The position numbers and the translations under genes were made by a program. A stretch of DNA of 64,000 nt from Sphingomonas ginsenosidimutans (GTDB lineage Bacteria; Pseudomonadota; Alphaproteobacteria; Sphingomonadales; Sphingomonadaceae): assembly GCF_002374835.1 (NCBI RefSeq), contig NZ_NWVD01000003.1, forward strand, positions 248,001 through 312,000. Direction: 5' to 3'. Positions 33,172 to 43,018 of this stretch are shown one piece after another; position 1 is the stretch's first letter; each line of letters opens with the position of its first letter. The notes below the pieces were generated by a model that saw nothing but the letters and a program-made list of their open reading frames with translations, was not told where the DNA came from and ran no database searches.

Positions 33172-34914
33172 TCAACGCGCTCGCTTCATCACCCAGCTGA
33201 CATGCGCGCCGCCGGCCTGCGCCTGCCCCTCGATCACCACCTGGCGCGTGGGGACCAGCCGGCCGGCGGGGTCGGTCCAGATGCTGTCTTCCACCACCAG
33301 CCGCTCGCCGCGTGCGCGCAGCTGCCAGAACGCGCCCGCCGGGGTGCGCAGCATCGCCGCCTGCCCGTCGGCGGTGGCGACTGCCTCGACCCCGGGGCCC
33401 AAGTGGAAGCGCAGCGAGAAGGGCGTCGGCCCGCGCGGCGATCGGCGCGGCCACGCCGGGCCGGTGCGCGGCGCGGGCAGCAGCGAATCCTCGCCGCGCA
33501 GCTCGCGCCCGTCGCCGGTCAGTAGCAGCTGGCGACGGTGGTACAGGCCGTGGCGGCGGACATAGCCGTCGTGGCGCGCCTCGATCCGGCTGCCCGCCTC
33601 CGATTCCTGGCGTGCCAGCTCCACCTCCGCCACCCCCCGGCCCAGCGTGCCGTCGGGGTGGAGCGCGGTCGAATGCGAATCGGCCAATACCAGCGTGGAA
33701 TGCGCGGCGGTGGAGCGCAGCCCCAGCGCGACGTCGGGCGAATAGCGCGCGGCGGCCAGCACCGCGCCGCCGCAGCCGACGACCAGCCGCTCCGCCCCGT
33801 CCGACAGCTCGAACGCCAGTGTCGATGCCGAACCGCAGCCCGCGACGGGCGTGGCAGGCGGGGGTGCGGCGTCCATCACCAGCACGCATCCGCCCGCGGC
33901 CAGACGTTGATAGCCCCAGTCGCGCGACTGGCGCAGCGGGCGGCCGTGCGCACCGCTGGCCATCAGCACGTCGTTGAGGCGCAGCGCATCGACCGGCAAC
34001 CCGCCCTGCCAGCTCGACAATCCGCCGTCGCCCATCGCGACGCCCAGCAGCGCGGGCGTCATCCGCGACAATATCTGCTGCACGACCAGCGGCAGCGACT
34101 GGCGCCGCGCGTCATAGGCGGCGCGCAGCAACCCGATCGTGGCCATCGCGTCGAGCAGCGCGGTCGGCGAGCGGCTGACGATGCCGCCGTCGTCGGTGAT
34201 CGACGCGTCCAGCGCGCGTGCCAGCCCGACCTCGCCGATCGCCAGCCGCGTTTCCCCGCCGGGGATCAGCAGCCCGGCGACGACCACCCCGGCCCAGGCG
34301 ATGATCCGCTCGGCGCCCGCGGGGGCCTTGTCCGCGGTGCGATCGAGGTGGCGGGCGGCGCGCGCGATGCCGTTCAGGATGCGTGAGCGGAAGACAAGGT
34401 CGGTCGACGACAGCAGCAACGGCGCGTGGAACGACCATTGGATCAGCCGCCGCGCGACCACGTCGGGGCGCCACGCCACGTCGGACACGTGATCGCCATG
34501 CGCCGCCAGCCAGCGCGCGGCCAGCGCCTCGGCCGCGGGAACGGTGCGCGCACGGTCGCCGACCGCGTCGAGATCGCGCAGCCATTCGAAGCCGTGGACA
34601 TGCGCCACGAACGCCGCCCCGCCGGTCAGCCGCGCGATATCCAGATCGGCGAGCGGACGGCGTTCCCCGCCCGCGACCATCCACCCGTCGAGCAGCGCGT
34701 GGCCCGCGTCCTCATCGCCCGGCAGCGGATCGACCGGCACGGCCACCAGCCTGACCGGGTGGCGCCCGTCCAGCCGCCGGTCGTGGAGCGGGGTTCGCCA
34801 CGTCAGCCGTTCCAGATAGTGCGCCAGCCGGTGCGACAGCGACAGCGCGGCATTCGGCTCCACCTTGATGAGCCGTTTGCCCTGTTCGATCCCGTCCGGT
34901 GCGTCGTCGGTCAT
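33172..34914 (-). CDS. Heparinase II/III family protein
   Basis: A 580-residue protein with an N-terminal alpha/alpha-toroid (about residues 40-330, with [20 protein letters not shown], 20 residues) and a C-terminal beta-sandwich heparinase II/III domain ([19 protein letters not shown], then [17 protein letters not shown] and [16 protein letters not shown]). Heparinase-type lyases cleave uronic-acid polysaccharides; in alphaproteobacteria homologues of this size are cytoplasmic or poorly characterised, and no signal peptide is evident. The start overlaps the rpe stop by 4 nt (ATGA). Its conserved place between rpe and purH suggests a house-keeping role in envelope or capsule metabolism, but the substrate is unknown. 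Confidence 0.85.
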   Translation of the reverse strand: MTDDAPDGIEQGKRLIKVEPNAALSLSHRLAHYLERLTWRTPLHDRRLDGRHPVRLVAVPVDPLPGDEDAGHALLDGWMVAGGERRPLADLDIARLTGGAAFVAHVHGFEWLRDLDAVGDRARTVPAAEALAARWLAAHGDHVSDVAWRPDVVARRLIQWSFHAPLLLSSTDLVFRSRILNGIARAARHLDRTADKAPAGAERIIAWAGVVVAGLLIPGGETRLAIGEVGLARALDASITDDGGIVSRSPTALLDAMATIGLLRAAYDARRQSLPLVVQQILSRMTPALLGVAMGDGGLSSWQGGLPVDALRLNDVLMASGAHGRPLRQSRDWGYQRLAAGGCVLVMDAAPPPATPVAGCGSASTLAFELSDGAERLVVGCGGAVLAAARYSPDVALGLRSTAAHSTLVLADSHSTALHPDGTLGRGVAEVELARQESEAGSRIEARHDGYVRRHGLYHRRQLLLTGDGRELRGEDSLLPAPRTGPAWPRRSPRGPTPFSLRFHLGPGVEAVATADGQAAMLRTPAGAFWQLRARGERLVVEDSIWTDPAGRLVPTRQVVIEGQAQAGGAHVSWVMKRAR

Positions 34915-35573
34915 CCGCCGCGCAGCATCCGGATATTGTCGGCATAGCGTTCCGGCCCGCCGCGGAAGGTGGCGGTCCCGGCGACCAGCGCGTCCGCCCC
35001 GGCCTCGATCGCGCGGCGGCAGGTCGCGGCGTCGATCCCGCCGTCGACCTCCAGATCGATATCGCGGCCCGACTGATCGATCATCTTGCGGATCGCGGCG
35101 ATCTTCTTGAGCTGGCTGTCGATGAAATGCTGTCCGCCGAAGCCGGGATTGACGCTCATCACCAGCACCAGGTCGACCATGTCGATCAGGTAATCGAGCA
35201 TCTTGGCCGGGGTGCCGGGGTTCAGCACCACGCCGGCGCGCTTGCCCAGCCCCTTGATGTGCTGGAGCGAGCGGTGGATGTGCGGCCCCGCCTCCGTGTG
35301 GACGGTAATCGTGTCGGCTCCTGCCTCGGCAAAGGCGTCCAGATAGGCGTCGACCGGCGAGATCATCAGGTGGACGTCGAACGGCTTGGCGGTGTGCGGG
35401 CGCAGCGCCTTCACCACCGCCGGGCCGATCGTGATGTTGGGGACGAAATGCCCGTCCATCACGTCGATATGGATCCAGTCCGCCCCCGCCGCGTCGATCG
35501 CGCGAACTTCCTCGCCCAGGCGGGCGAAATCGGCGGACAGGATCGACGGGGCGATGCGGACGGGCTTGGTCAT
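34911..35573 (-). CDS. rpe: Ribulose-phosphate 3-epimerase
   Basis: A 220-residue TIM-barrel epimerase of the pentose phosphate pathway. It has [17 protein letters not shown] at the N-terminus, [17 protein letters not shown] carrying the metal ligand His and Asp, [23 protein letters not shown], and [12 protein letters not shown] with the second catalytic Asp. It catalyses ribulose-5-phosphate to xylulose-5-phosphate. It lies 25 nt downstream of rsmB and overlaps the heparinase-type gene. Confidence 0.97.
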   Translation of the reverse strand: MTKPVRIAPSILSADFARLGEEVRAIDAAGADWIHIDVMDGHFVPNITIGPAVVKALRPHTAKPFDVHLMISPVDAYLDAFAEAGADTITVHTEAGPHIHRSLQHIKGLGKRAGVVLNPGTPAKMLDYLIDMVDLVLVMSVNPGFGGQHFIDSQLKKIAAIRKMIDQSGRDIDLEVDGGIDAATCRRAIEAGADALVAGTATFRGGPERYADNIRMLRGG

Positions 35574-35598
35574 CCGGCCCCGATAGCGCGCCCGCGCG

Positions 35599-36873
35599 TC
35601 ACGTCAAAGCACGACGCCACCGCGCGATGAAGAAGCCGTCGCATCCGCCCGCTTCCTCCAACATCCCCGGCAGCGTCCGTACCCAGCCTTCGGGCGTGGC
35701 GGGGATGCCGGCGGGCAGTTCGTCCGCGGTGGCCGGCAGCGGGGAGAAGCCGGGATGCGTGGCCGCGAAGCGCGTCGCCTGATCCTCACCCTCGGTCCGT
35801 TCCAGCGAGCAGGTGGCGTAGACGAGCACGCCACCCGGCGCGACCCAGTCGGCGGCGCGATCGAGGATGCGGGCCTGAACGTCGGCCATTTCCGCGATCA
35901 TCGCGTCATGCGCGCGGTAGAGGACGTCGGGGTGCCGGCGGAAGATGCCGGTCGCGCTGCATGGCGCATCGACCAGCACCGCCGCGGCCGGGGCGGGGGG
36001 CTGCCAGTCGAGCACGTCGGCGATCGCAATGTCGAAGGACAGGCGCGTGCGCGCGCGGTTTTCCTCAAGTCGCGCGGCGCGACTTTCCGATGCCTCCACG
36101 GCGGTCACGCGCCAGCCAGCGGCGGCCAGTTGCAGCGTCTTGCCGCCCGGCGCGGCGCACAGGTCGAGCGCCGTGCCCGCGCCGCGGCCGATCAGCCGCG
36201 CCGGGATCGACGCGGCGATATCCTGCACCCACCAGGCGCCGTCGTCATAGCCGGGCAGGTCGCCGATCGTGCTGCCCGCGTGCACGCGGCGGTGCGCGGG
36301 CGCCAGCGACGGCGCGTCGATCCCCTCCCAGGCGGGGTCGGCGAGCGACAGGTCGATCGGCGGCGGTGCGGTGATTGCACGCGCGGCCGCGACGGCGACC
36401 TCATCACCCCATGTCACGCGCCAGCGATCTGCGACCGCGGCGGGCAGCGTCGGCACCTCCGGCAATGTCGCGCCGCCGCGCATCAGCGTGCCGAACACAC
36501 CATGCACCAGCTTGCGCGGGCCGCCGTCGACCAGCGGCAGAACGGTGGAAATCGCGGCGTGCGGCGGCGTGCCCAGTCCCAATACCTGCGCTAGCGCGAT
36601 GCGCAGCACGAACCGCGCCTTGGCATCGTCGGGCAGCCGGTTGCGCGTCGCCGAATCGATCAGCGCATCCAGATCGGGCAGCCGCCGCAGTGTTTCGGCG
36701 GCGATGGCATGCGCCAGCCCGCGGTCGGGGCCGCCGTGCAGCGCGCGTGTCGCCAGCCCCAGCGCCGATTCGAGCGGCTCGCCCCGCCGCAGCACCGCAT
36801 CGAGCAGGCGCAGCGCGGCGCGGCGCGCGGCCGTGCCCAGCGGCTCGCCCGCGCGGGTCATGTCGCGCGCCAT
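35599..36873 (-). CDS. rsmB: 16S rRNA (cytosine-967 C5) methyltransferase family protein
   Basis: A 424-residue RsmB/NOP2-type RNA methyltransferase. The N-terminal NusB-like domain (residues 15-140) includes [17 protein letters not shown]. The SAM-binding catalytic domain has [37 protein letters not shown] with the PC motif, and [14 protein letters not shown] with the TC catalytic cysteine. It methylates C967 of 16S rRNA. The start codon is 1 nt after the htpX stop (TGACATG), suggesting coupling. An ATG four codons further in is possible. Confidence 0.93.
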   Translation of the reverse strand: MARDMTRAGEPLGTAARRAALRLLDAVLRRGEPLESALGLATRALHGGPDRGLAHAIAAETLRRLPDLDALIDSATRNRLPDDAKARFVLRIALAQVLGLGTPPHAAISTVLPLVDGGPRKLVHGVFGTLMRGGATLPEVPTLPAAVADRWRVTWGDEVAVAAARAITAPPPIDLSLADPAWEGIDAPSLAPAHRRVHAGSTIGDLPGYDDGAWWVQDIAASIPARLIGRGAGTALDLCAAPGGKTLQLAAAGWRVTAVEASESRAARLEENRARTRLSFDIAIADVLDWQPPAPAAAVLVDAPCSATGIFRRHPDVLYRAHDAMIAEMADVQARILDRAADWVAPGGVLVYATCSLERTEGEDQATRFAATHPGFSPLPATADELPAGIPATPEGWVRTLPGMLEEAGGCDGFFIARWRRALT

Positions 36874-36874
36874 G

Positions 36875-37786
36875 TCAGGCGAACGGGTCGAGGGCGCTGG
36901 CGCGACGGCGGGTGACGGGGACGGAAGCGGCGCGGCGGCCGGTGGGGGGAGCGATCATTCCCATCTCCTGCGCGATTGCGTGCAGCGCGGCAATGCGGTT
37001 GCCGGTGTCGGGATGCGTCGCGAACAGGCTGTCGGCGGATCGGCCGGGGACGATATACAGCTGCTGCGCGGCGGGGACGCGCGTGGCGGTGGCACCGGGA
37101 ATCGCCTCCGCACCGCGTTGCAGCTTGGCCAGCGCGCGGGCGAGCGCATGCGGTTGGCCCGATATCTCCGCGCCCGCGCGGTCGGCGGCATATTCGCGCG
37201 TCCGGCTGATCGCCATCTGCACGATCATCGCGGCAAAGGGCGCGACCAGCACCGCCAGCAATCCCGCCCAGCCCGGCCCGCGCCCGCCGCCGTGGCGGAA
37301 GAACAGCCCGAAATTGGCCAGCATCGACACCGCGCCCGCGATCGTCGCGACCATCGTCATGATCAGCGTGTCGCGGTTGCGGACATGCCCCAGTTCGTGC
37401 GCCATCACCCCGGCCAACTCGTCACGGGTCAGCATCGACAGCAGCCCGGTGGTCGCCGCGACCGCGGCATGGGCCGGGTCGCGCCCGGTCGCGAAGGCAT
37501 TGGGGGAGGGATCGTCGACGATATAGACACGCGGCATCGGCAGGTTCGCGCGCGCCGCCAGATCGCGCACCAGCCCGACCAGTTCGGGTGCGTCGGCATC
37601 GCCCACTTCCTGTGCCCGGTGCATCGACAGGACGATGCGGTCCGCGTTCCAGAAGGTGAACAGGTTCATTCCCGCCGCCACGATCAACGCCAGGATCGCG
37701 CCGCCGGAGCCGCCCAGGGTGAAGCCCAGCGCCATGAACAGGGCGGTCAGCGCGGCGAGCAGCATGGTCGTCTTGAAGCCGTTCAT
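36875..37786 (-). CDS. htpX: Membrane zinc protease HtpX
   Basis: A 303-residue M48 protease for quality control of membrane proteins. Two N-terminal transmembrane helices (residues 5-45), the zinc motif in VMAHELGHVRNRDT, two further helices (TLIMTMVATIAGAVSM and LLAVLVAPFAAMIVQ), and the third ligand region SRTREYAADRAGA are all present. The C-terminal tail is Arg/Ala-rich. It is the first gene of the minus-strand group with rsmB, rpe, heparinase-type and purH. A heat-shock link is known for the family, but no heat-shock promoter was recognised here. Confidence 0.96.
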   Translation of the reverse strand: MNGFKTTMLLAALTALFMALGFTLGGSGGAILALIVAAGMNLFTFWNADRIVLSMHRAQEVGDADAPELVGLVRDLAARANLPMPRVYIVDDPSPNAFATGRDPAHAAVAATTGLLSMLTRDELAGVMAHELGHVRNRDTLIMTMVATIAGAVSMLANFGLFFRHGGGRGPGWAGLLAVLVAPFAAMIVQMAISRTREYAADRAGAEISGQPHALARALAKLQRGAEAIPGATATRVPAAQQLYIVPGRSADSLFATHPDTGNRIAALHAIAQEMGMIAPPTGRRAASVPVTRRRASALDPFA

Positions 37787-37852
37787 GCCGCGTCATATGT
37801 GCGGCATTCCCGCACGGTTCAACGCCGCCGCCCCGCCGAAGGACAGCGCATC

Positions 37853-38014
37853 ATGGGCAAGCGCCCCGATCACGTCACCCCGCCCGACTATCTGACGCCC
37901 AACACGCCGGTGCCCGAACCCGAACCGATCGAGCGGCCCGACCACGACCCGTTGGGTCGCGACCCGGTGCGGTTCGGCGACTGGGAGCTGAAGGGCATCG
38001 CGGTCGATTTCTGA
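37853..38014 (+). CDS. DUF1674 protein, succinate dehydrogenase assembly factor 4-like
   Basis: A 53-residue protein. The C-terminal signature DPVRFGDWELKGIAVDF matches the DUF1674/SDHAF4 motif, which in mitochondria ends with a similar R-x-G-D-W-E-x-x-G-x-x-x-D-F. The N-terminal half is Pro/charged and disordered. In eukaryotes SDHAF4 binds flavinylated succinate dehydrogenase subunit A; the bacterial role is inferred by homology. AAGGA lies ahead of the ATG at 37853. It is divergent from htpX and convergent with gpsA. Confidence 0.88.
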   Translation: MGKRPDHVTPPDYLTPNTPVPEPEPIERPDHDPLGRDPVRFGDWELKGIAVDF

Positions 38015-38030
38015 CCTGATCGCGCCGCCG

Positions 38031-38114
38031 CCATCCCAGCGAAAGCTGGGATCTTCCGCTTGGCGGGTGAGCCGTCGTATTCGAGAGAGACCCCAGCTTT
38101 CGCTGGGGTGACGG
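38031..38114. repeat. Paired CCCAGC-type palindromes, family B copy 2
   Basis: CCATCCCAGCGAAAGCTGGG (from 38031) and its near-inverse CCCCAGCTTTCGCTGGGGTG (from 38091) form the same two-hairpin design as 10888-10970. It occupies nearly all of the gap between the converging SDHAF4-like gene and gpsA. Confidence 0.75.
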
Positions 38115-38123
38115 TTATCAGTG

Positions 38124-39116
38124 CTACTCCCCACGCAATGGCCTGGCCAGCAGCGCGCCGATCACATCGCGGACCGCATCGCCCGCCAGCAATCGGCACA
38201 CCGCCTCGGTGATCGGCATCTCCACGTCGATCGCGCGCGCCGCATCGCGCAGCACAGGGGCGGTGTGCGCGCCCTCTGCGACGGTGCGGCGGTTTGCCAG
38301 CAGCGCCGCCGCCTGTTCGCCCCGACCGATCCCGACGCCGAGCGAGAAATTGCGCGAGGCGGTCGACGAACAGGTCAGCACCAGATCGCCCAGCCCCGAC
38401 AGGCCGGCGAGCGTTTCCGCACGCGCGCCTTTCGCCAGGCCGAAGCGCGTCATCTCGGCAAAGCCGCGCGCGATCAGCGCGGCGCGTGCATTCTCACCCA
38501 GTTCCGCGCCGGCGATCACCCCGCAGGCAATCGCCAGCACGTTCTTCACCGCGCCGCCGATCTCCGCGCCGATCACGTCGTTGCTGGCATAGGGGCGGAA
38601 ATGCGGTGCCGCGATCCGCGCGGTCAGCGCGCGCCCGGTCGCCTCGTCCGCGGCGGCCAGCGTCACCGCGGTGGGAAGGCCGCGCGCCACCTCCGCGGCG
38701 AAGGTCGGCCCGGACAGGACCATGACCGGGGAGGTGGGGTGCACCGCCTGCGCCACCTCGCTCATCAGCAGGTGGGACCCCGCCTCGATCCCCTTGCAGC
38801 ACAGGATCAGCGGCTGGCCGTGCTGCGGCAGGACGGCGAGCACTGCGCGCATCGCCTGTGCCGGGGTGACGATCAGATTGGCCTCCGCCGTGGCCACATG
38901 CGTGAGGTCGCCGGTGGCCCGGATCAGCGGCGACAGCGCGATGCCCGGCAGATAGGCGGCGTTTTCCTGGCGTTCGTTGATCGCCGCGACCAGCGCCGGA
39001 TCGCGCGCCCATAGCCGCACATGATGCCCGTTGGCGGCGGCGACCTGCGCCAGCGCGGTGCCCCAAGCGCCCGCGCCGATGACGCCGATGCACCCTTTTT
39101 CCGCTCTGTCGCTCAC
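38124..39116 (-). CDS. gpsA: NAD(P)-dependent glycerol-3-phosphate dehydrogenase
   Basis: A 330-residue enzyme that makes sn-glycerol-3-phosphate for phospholipids. The Rossmann motif is [32 protein letters not shown] (written in this protein as [19 protein letters not shown]) and [14 protein letters not shown] contain the substrate-binding Lys/Asn region; [11 protein letters not shown] is the family signature. The start is GTG at 39116, inside the tsaD stop (GTGA), with the Rossmann motif at about residue 11. This tsaD-gpsA order facing hemC is conserved in alphaproteobacteria. Confidence 0.95.
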   Translation of the reverse strand: MSDRAEKGCIGVIGAGAWGTALAQVAAANGHHVRLWARDPALVAAINERQENAAYLPGIALSPLIRATGDLTHVATAEANLIVTPAQAMRAVLAVLPQHGQPLILCCKGIEAGSHLLMSEVAQAVHPTSPVMVLSGPTFAAEVARGLPTAVTLAAADEATGRALTARIAAPHFRPYASNDVIGAEIGGAVKNVLAIACGVIAGAELGENARAALIARGFAEMTRFGLAKGARAETLAGLSGLGDLVLTCSSTASRNFSLGVGIGRGEQAAALLANRRTVAEGAHTAPVLRDAARAIDVEMPITEAVCRLLAGDAVRDVIGALLARPLRGE

Positions 39117-40138
39117 GCCTTCACCCCCGCTCCGCGCACCTTCTCCGCGGTGGGATCGAGCGGCCAGCGTGGGCGTGCCGCGACGTCGAGCGGATCGGTC
39201 AGCCCGGCGGCGAACCGCTCCGCGCCCGCCCAGGCGATCATCGCGGCATTGTCGGTGCACAGCCACAGCGGCGGCGCGACGAAGCGCAGCCCGTGCTCGT
39301 CCGCCAGCGACTTCAGCGCCGCGCGCACCGCGCCATTGGCGGCGACCCCGCCCGCGACGACCAGTGCGGTTGCGCCGCCGGCGATGCGCAGCGCTCGCCG
39401 CGTCCGGTCGATCAGGCAATCGACCACCGCCTGCTGGAAACTCGCCGCGACGTCCGCCGCGGCATGGTCGGGCGCGGCGCGCGCCACCGCCGCCTTGAGC
39501 CCCGCGAACGAGAAATGCGGCTCCGCCGACCCCTTCAGCGGGCGTGGCAGCGGGACGGCGTTCGCATTGCCGCCAGCGGCGGCGCGTTCCACCGCGGGTC
39601 CGCCGGGAAAGCCGAGGCCGAGGATCTTGGCGGTCTTGTCGAACGCTTCCCCCGCGGCATCGTCGATCGTCGTGCCCAGCCGGCGATAGGTGCCGACCCC
39701 CTCGACCAGCAGCAGCTGGCAATGCCCGCCCGATACCAGCAGCAGCAGGTACGGGAAATCGAGATCCGGGTCGGCGAGCCGCGGGCTGAGCGCGTGGCCC
39801 TCCAGATGGTTGACCGCGACCAGCGGCTTGCCCGCGGCATGCGCCAGCGCCTTGCCGGTGACCAGCCCGACCATCACCCCGCCGATCAGCCCCGGTCCGG
39901 CGGTGGCGGCGACCGCATCGACATCCGCCAGCGTCACCCCGGCGTCGGCGAAGGCGGCGTGGATCAGCGGCTCCAGCGCCTCGACATGCGCGCGTGCGGC
40001 GATTTCGGGGACCACACCGCCATAGGGGCGATGCGCCGCCTCCTGCCCGGCCAGGCGGTGCGCCAGCACGCGGCGGTCGCCGGTCACCAGCGCGGCGGCG
40101 GTTTCGTCGCAGGAGGATTCGAGGCCCAGGATCAGCAT
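39113..40138 (-). CDS. tsaD: tRNA N6-adenosine threonylcarbamoyltransferase
   Basis: A 341-residue ASKHA-fold protein that transfers threonylcarbamoyl to A37 of ANN-decoding tRNAs together with TsaB and TsaE. It has [16 protein letters not shown] at the N-terminus, the iron/zinc motif [36 protein letters not shown], and [15 protein letters not shown]. Its stop overlaps the gpsA start. It is divergent from hemC with a 54-bp gap. Confidence 0.97.
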   Translation of the reverse strand: MLILGLESSCDETAAALVTGDRRVLAHRLAGQEAAHRPYGGVVPEIAARAHVEALEPLIHAAFADAGVTLADVDAVAATAGPGLIGGVMVGLVTGKALAHAAGKPLVAVNHLEGHALSPRLADPDLDFPYLLLLVSGGHCQLLLVEGVGTYRRLGTTIDDAAGEAFDKTAKILGLGFPGGPAVERAAAGGNANAVPLPRPLKGSAEPHFSFAGLKAAVARAAPDHAAADVAASFQQAVVDCLIDRTRRALRIAGGATALVVAGGVAANGAVRAALKSLADEHGLRFVAPPLWLCTDNAAMIAWAGAERFAAGLTDPLDVAARPRWPLDPTAEKVRGAGVKA

Positions 40139-40192
40139 CGCCGCTATCTAGGGAGGTTGCAGCCGCTTGTCGAAGGCGGCAAGGCGGTGGCC

Positions 40193-41089
40193 ATGTTCCG
40201 GCTCGGCACCCGTGGTTCACCGCTTGCGCTCACCCAGGCAGGGATGGTGCGCGACGCGTTGATGGCGGCGCACGGCTGGGATGATGTCGAGATCGTCGTG
40301 ATCCGCACCACCGGCGACCGCGTGCAGGATCGCGCGCTGGCGGAGATCGGCGGCAAGGCGCTGTGGACCAAGGAGCTCGACCGCGCGCTGCTGGCGGGCG
40401 AGGTCGACGCCTGCGTCCATTCGATGAAGGATGTCGAGACGCTGCGCCCCGATGCGATCGCGATCGCCGCGATGCTGCCGCGCGCCGACGTGCGTGATCG
40501 GCTGATCGGCGCGGAGACGATTGCCGCGCTGCCGCAGGGGGCGACTGTCGGCACCAGCAGCCCGCGCCGCGCGGCGCAGGTGCGGCGGCTGCGCCCCGAT
40601 GTCGTCACCACGCTGTTCCGCGGCAATGTCGACACCCGGCTGGGAAAGCTGGCGGCGGGGGAGGTGGATGCGACGCTGCTCGCCGCGGCGGGGCTGGAGC
40701 GGCTGGGGCGGCACGATACCGGCGCGGTCATCGCGCTCGACGTGATGCTGCCCGCCCCGGCGCAGGGGGCGGTCGGGATCGAGACGCTGGCGGACGGCCC
40801 CGCCCGCGCACTGGTCGCGGCGATCGACGATGCCGCCACGCATCGCGCGGTGGCGACGGAGCGGGCGTTCCTGGCGGCGCTGCGGGCGGATTGCCACTCG
40901 CCGGTGGCGGCGCTGGCGCAGGGGGAGGAAGGCGGCGGGCTGCTGCTGCGGGCGCAGTTGCTGTCGCCCGATGGCGGCTGTTCGGTGGAAGGCAGCGCGC
41001 GGGGTGACGATCCGGTCGAGCTGGGCGCGCGGCTGGCGGGGGAGCTGCTGGCCGGAGCGCCGCCGGTCATCCGCGACCTGTTCGGCTGA
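40193..41089 (+). CDS. hemC: Porphobilinogen deaminase (hydroxymethylbilane synthase)
   Basis: A 298-residue enzyme that condenses four porphobilinogens into hydroxymethylbilane. It begins MFRLGTRGSPLALTQAG. The catalytic Asp is in EVDACVHSMKDVE, RDRLI and GTSSPRRAAQVRRLRP bind the cofactor carboxylates, and the dipyrromethane-bearing Cys is in LRADCHSPVAAL. The start at 40193 follows 54 bp of divergent promoter space. The stop overlaps hemD (TGATG). Confidence 0.96.
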   Translation: MFRLGTRGSPLALTQAGMVRDALMAAHGWDDVEIVVIRTTGDRVQDRALAEIGGKALWTKELDRALLAGEVDACVHSMKDVETLRPDAIAIAAMLPRADVRDRLIGAETIAALPQGATVGTSSPRRAAQVRRLRPDVVTTLFRGNVDTRLGKLAAGEVDATLLAAAGLERLGRHDTGAVIALDVMLPAPAQGAVGIETLADGPARALVAAIDDAATHRAVATERAFLAALRADCHSPVAALAQGEEGGGLLLRAQLLSPDGGCSVEGSARGDDPVELGARLAGELLAGAPPVIRDLFG

Positions 41090-41754
41090 TGCCGCCGCGC
41101 CGCGCGCTGGTGCTGCGGCCCGAGCCTGGGGCCACGCGCACCTGCGCCGCGCTGGCCGCCGCGGGGGTGGAAGCGAGCGCGCTGCCGCTGTTCGAAACGC
41201 GCGCGGTGGCGTGGACCGCGCCCGATCCGGCGCGATTCGATGCGCTGTTGCTGACCAGTGCGAACGCGCCGCGGCACGCCGGAACCGCGCTCGACACGCT
41301 GTCGGTACTGCCGGTGGTGGCGGTGGGGGCGGCGACAGCGGCGGCGGCGAGGGCGGCGGGGCTGCGTATCGCGCATGTCGGGACGGGCAATGCGCGCGAT
41401 TCCGTCGCCGGGGCGCCGCACTTTTCGCGGCTTTTGCACTTGGCGGGACGCGATCGGATCGACGTGCCGGACGTCACCGCGATTACCGTTTACGCCAGCG
41501 AAGCGCGGCCGGAAGCGGCCGATGCGTTGGAAATGGCATCATCGGGAGCGGTCGTGCTGCTCCATTCGGTGCGTGCGGCGACGCATTTTGCGGCCCGGAT
41601 CGCCCAAAAGCGACGGTCGGGGACGCGAATCGCGGCGCTGAGCGCGGCGGTGGCGGCCGCGGCGGGCGACGGCTGGGGCGCGACGGCGATCGCCCCCGCA
41701 CCGACCGATGCGGCGCTGGTCGCTACGGCGGTGCGGCTCGCGATTGACCCGTAA
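41089..41754 (+). CDS. hemD: Uroporphyrinogen-III synthase
   Basis: A 221-residue two-lobed HemD enzyme that closes and inverts ring D of hydroxymethylbilane. HemD sequences diverge strongly; recognisable parts are the N-terminal RALVLRPEPGATRTCAALAA (20 residues), DALLLTSANAPRHAG, VVAVGAATAAAARAAGL, and LLHSVRAATHFAARI. Gene order (hemC overlap, 1 nt) supports the call. The following gene encodes a Mic60-like membrane protein. Confidence 0.92.
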   Translation: MPPRRALVLRPEPGATRTCAALAAAGVEASALPLFETRAVAWTAPDPARFDALLLTSANAPRHAGTALDTLSVLPVVAVGAATAAAARAAGLRIAHVGTGNARDSVAGAPHFSRLLHLAGRDRIDVPDVTAITVYASEARPEAADALEMASSGAVVLLHSVRAATHFAARIAQKRRSGTRIAALSAAVAAAAGDGWGATAIAPAPTDAALVATAVRLAIDP

Positions 41755-41778
41755 CGCGCAGCCGGGGATAAGCGGCGC

Positions 41779-42726
41779 ATGACCGACCGTTCCGGCTTCG
41801 AGCGCAGCGCCCCGCGGCCACGGTTCGGCCCCGTCCTGACCATCGCGATCATCGGCCTTCTGATCGGGCTGGGGCTGATGGCCTATGCGGTGCGCAACAC
41901 CCCGGGCTTCTTCCGCACATCGGCGAGCACCCCGGCCGCCGCGGCATCGGGCGCGACGCCGGCCCCGGCGGGCGCGCCGACCGCCGCCGCCGCCGGCGCG
42001 CCCGCCACCGCGACGCTGTCGGCCGAGGCGGCGACGCTGGCGCTGCGCGAAAGCGCGCTGGCGGCGCAGCTGGCCAATCTGGAGGCGCGCGCCGCGCGGA
42101 TCGACAGCGACAGCGCCGCCGCCGCGGGCCGCGCGGGCCGTGCCGAGGCGATCCTGACCGCGTTCGCCGCGCGCCGCGCGATCGAGCGCGGGGTGGGGCT
42201 GGGCTATCTGGAGGGGGAATTGCGCGAGCGGTTCGGCCCGACGCTGCCCAATGACGTCAACGCGGTGATCCGGTCGGCACGCGCGCCGGTGACGCTGGAG
42301 GACCTGCGCAACAGCCTGAACGCGGCGGCGCCGACGCTGCTGGCGAGCCGCAGCGACTGGTGGAGCGGGCTGGGCGCCGAACTGCGCAACCTGGTGGTGA
42401 TCCACAAGGCGGGCACGCCCTCCCCGCTGCCGTCGGACCGGCTGGCGCGGGCGCGGCGGATGATCGAGACCGGCAATGTCGAGGGCGCGCTGGCCGAGGT
42501 GCAGCGGCTGCCCGGCGCCGCCGGCGCGGGCAGCTGGACCGCCGCGGCGCAACGCTGGATCGACGCGCGCCGCGCGCTCGACACGCTGGAAGCCGCCGCG
42601 ATCACCGGCGCGATCGCGCCGCCGCGTACCGCGCCGATCGCCGCGGCGCCGCTGCCGGGGGCGGTGCCGTCGCCGGTACCGGAATCGGGCGAGGCGGCAC
42701 CGGCGGAGAGCGGCGGGCTGTTCTAG
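41779..42726 (+). CDS. Mic60/mitofilin-like inner-membrane protein (COG4223-type)
   Basis: A 315-residue protein with a short cytoplasmic N-terminus, one transmembrane helix at about residues 18-38 (LTIAIIGLLIGLGLMAYAV), an Ala/Pro linker (45-75), and a predicted Ala-rich coiled coil (about 78-130). The helical C-terminal region (about 145-290) contains DWWSGLGAELRNLVVI and ARRMIETGNVEGALAEVQ. This layout and the place directly behind hemD match alphaproteobacterial Mic60 homologues, relatives of the mitochondrial cristae organiser. The sequence is degenerate, so the call rests on architecture and synteny. A role in membrane organisation or heme traffic is inferred. Confidence 0.6.
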   Translation: MTDRSGFERSAPRPRFGPVLTIAIIGLLIGLGLMAYAVRNTPGFFRTSASTPAAAASGATPAPAGAPTAAAAGAPATATLSAEAATLALRESALAAQLANLEARAARIDSDSAAAAGRAGRAEAILTAFAARRAIERGVGLGYLEGELRERFGPTLPNDVNAVIRSARAPVTLEDLRNSLNAAAPTLLASRSDWWSGLGAELRNLVVIHKAGTPSPLPSDRLARARRMIETGNVEGALAEVQRLPGAAGAGSWTAAAQRWIDARRALDTLEAAAITGAIAPPRTAPIAAAPLPGAVPSPVPESGEAAPAESGGLF

Positions 42727-42727
42727 A

Positions 42728-42753
42728 GCGGTTTCCGAGCGGTCGGAAACCGC
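42728..42753. repeat. Perfect 11-bp palindrome after the Mic60-like gene
   Basis: GCGGTTTCCGA-gcgg-TCGGAAACCGC is an exact hairpin 2 nt after the stop. Its right half, GCGGTCGGAAACCGC, is repeated exactly at 2950-2964, next to the M20 peptidase gene, so it is a dispersed element. No T-run follows. Confidence 0.7.
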
Positions 42754-42810
42754 GCTAGGCGGGGTTGGCTGACGTCGGCCGAAGGTATGAGGTCGCTGCG
42801 GCGTCCGTTT

Positions 42811-42862
42811 CGTCATGCCGGACCCTTCGGCTTCGCTCAGGAGAACCCTGTTCCGGCATCCA
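42811..42862. repeat. Short inverted repeat, family C-like
   Basis: CGTCATGCCGGA (42811-42822) and TTCCGGCATC (42851-42860) form 8-bp complementary arms about 29 nt apart. It is part of a 464-bp gap (42727-43190) that holds repeats and no supported gene. Confidence 0.5.
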
Positions 42863-43018
42863 CTGGTCCGCATCGTCGCAGGCCGCTGATCTGGTGGAAC
42901 GGTGGACCCCGGAACGTGTCCGGCGTGACGGCCTCCATGAGGCGTGGGGTGCGCGACTCACATGGGCGTGGGGGGCCGCGACCGCTGGACGTCGGTATTG
43001 CCCCGGCGGTTTTCGGAC

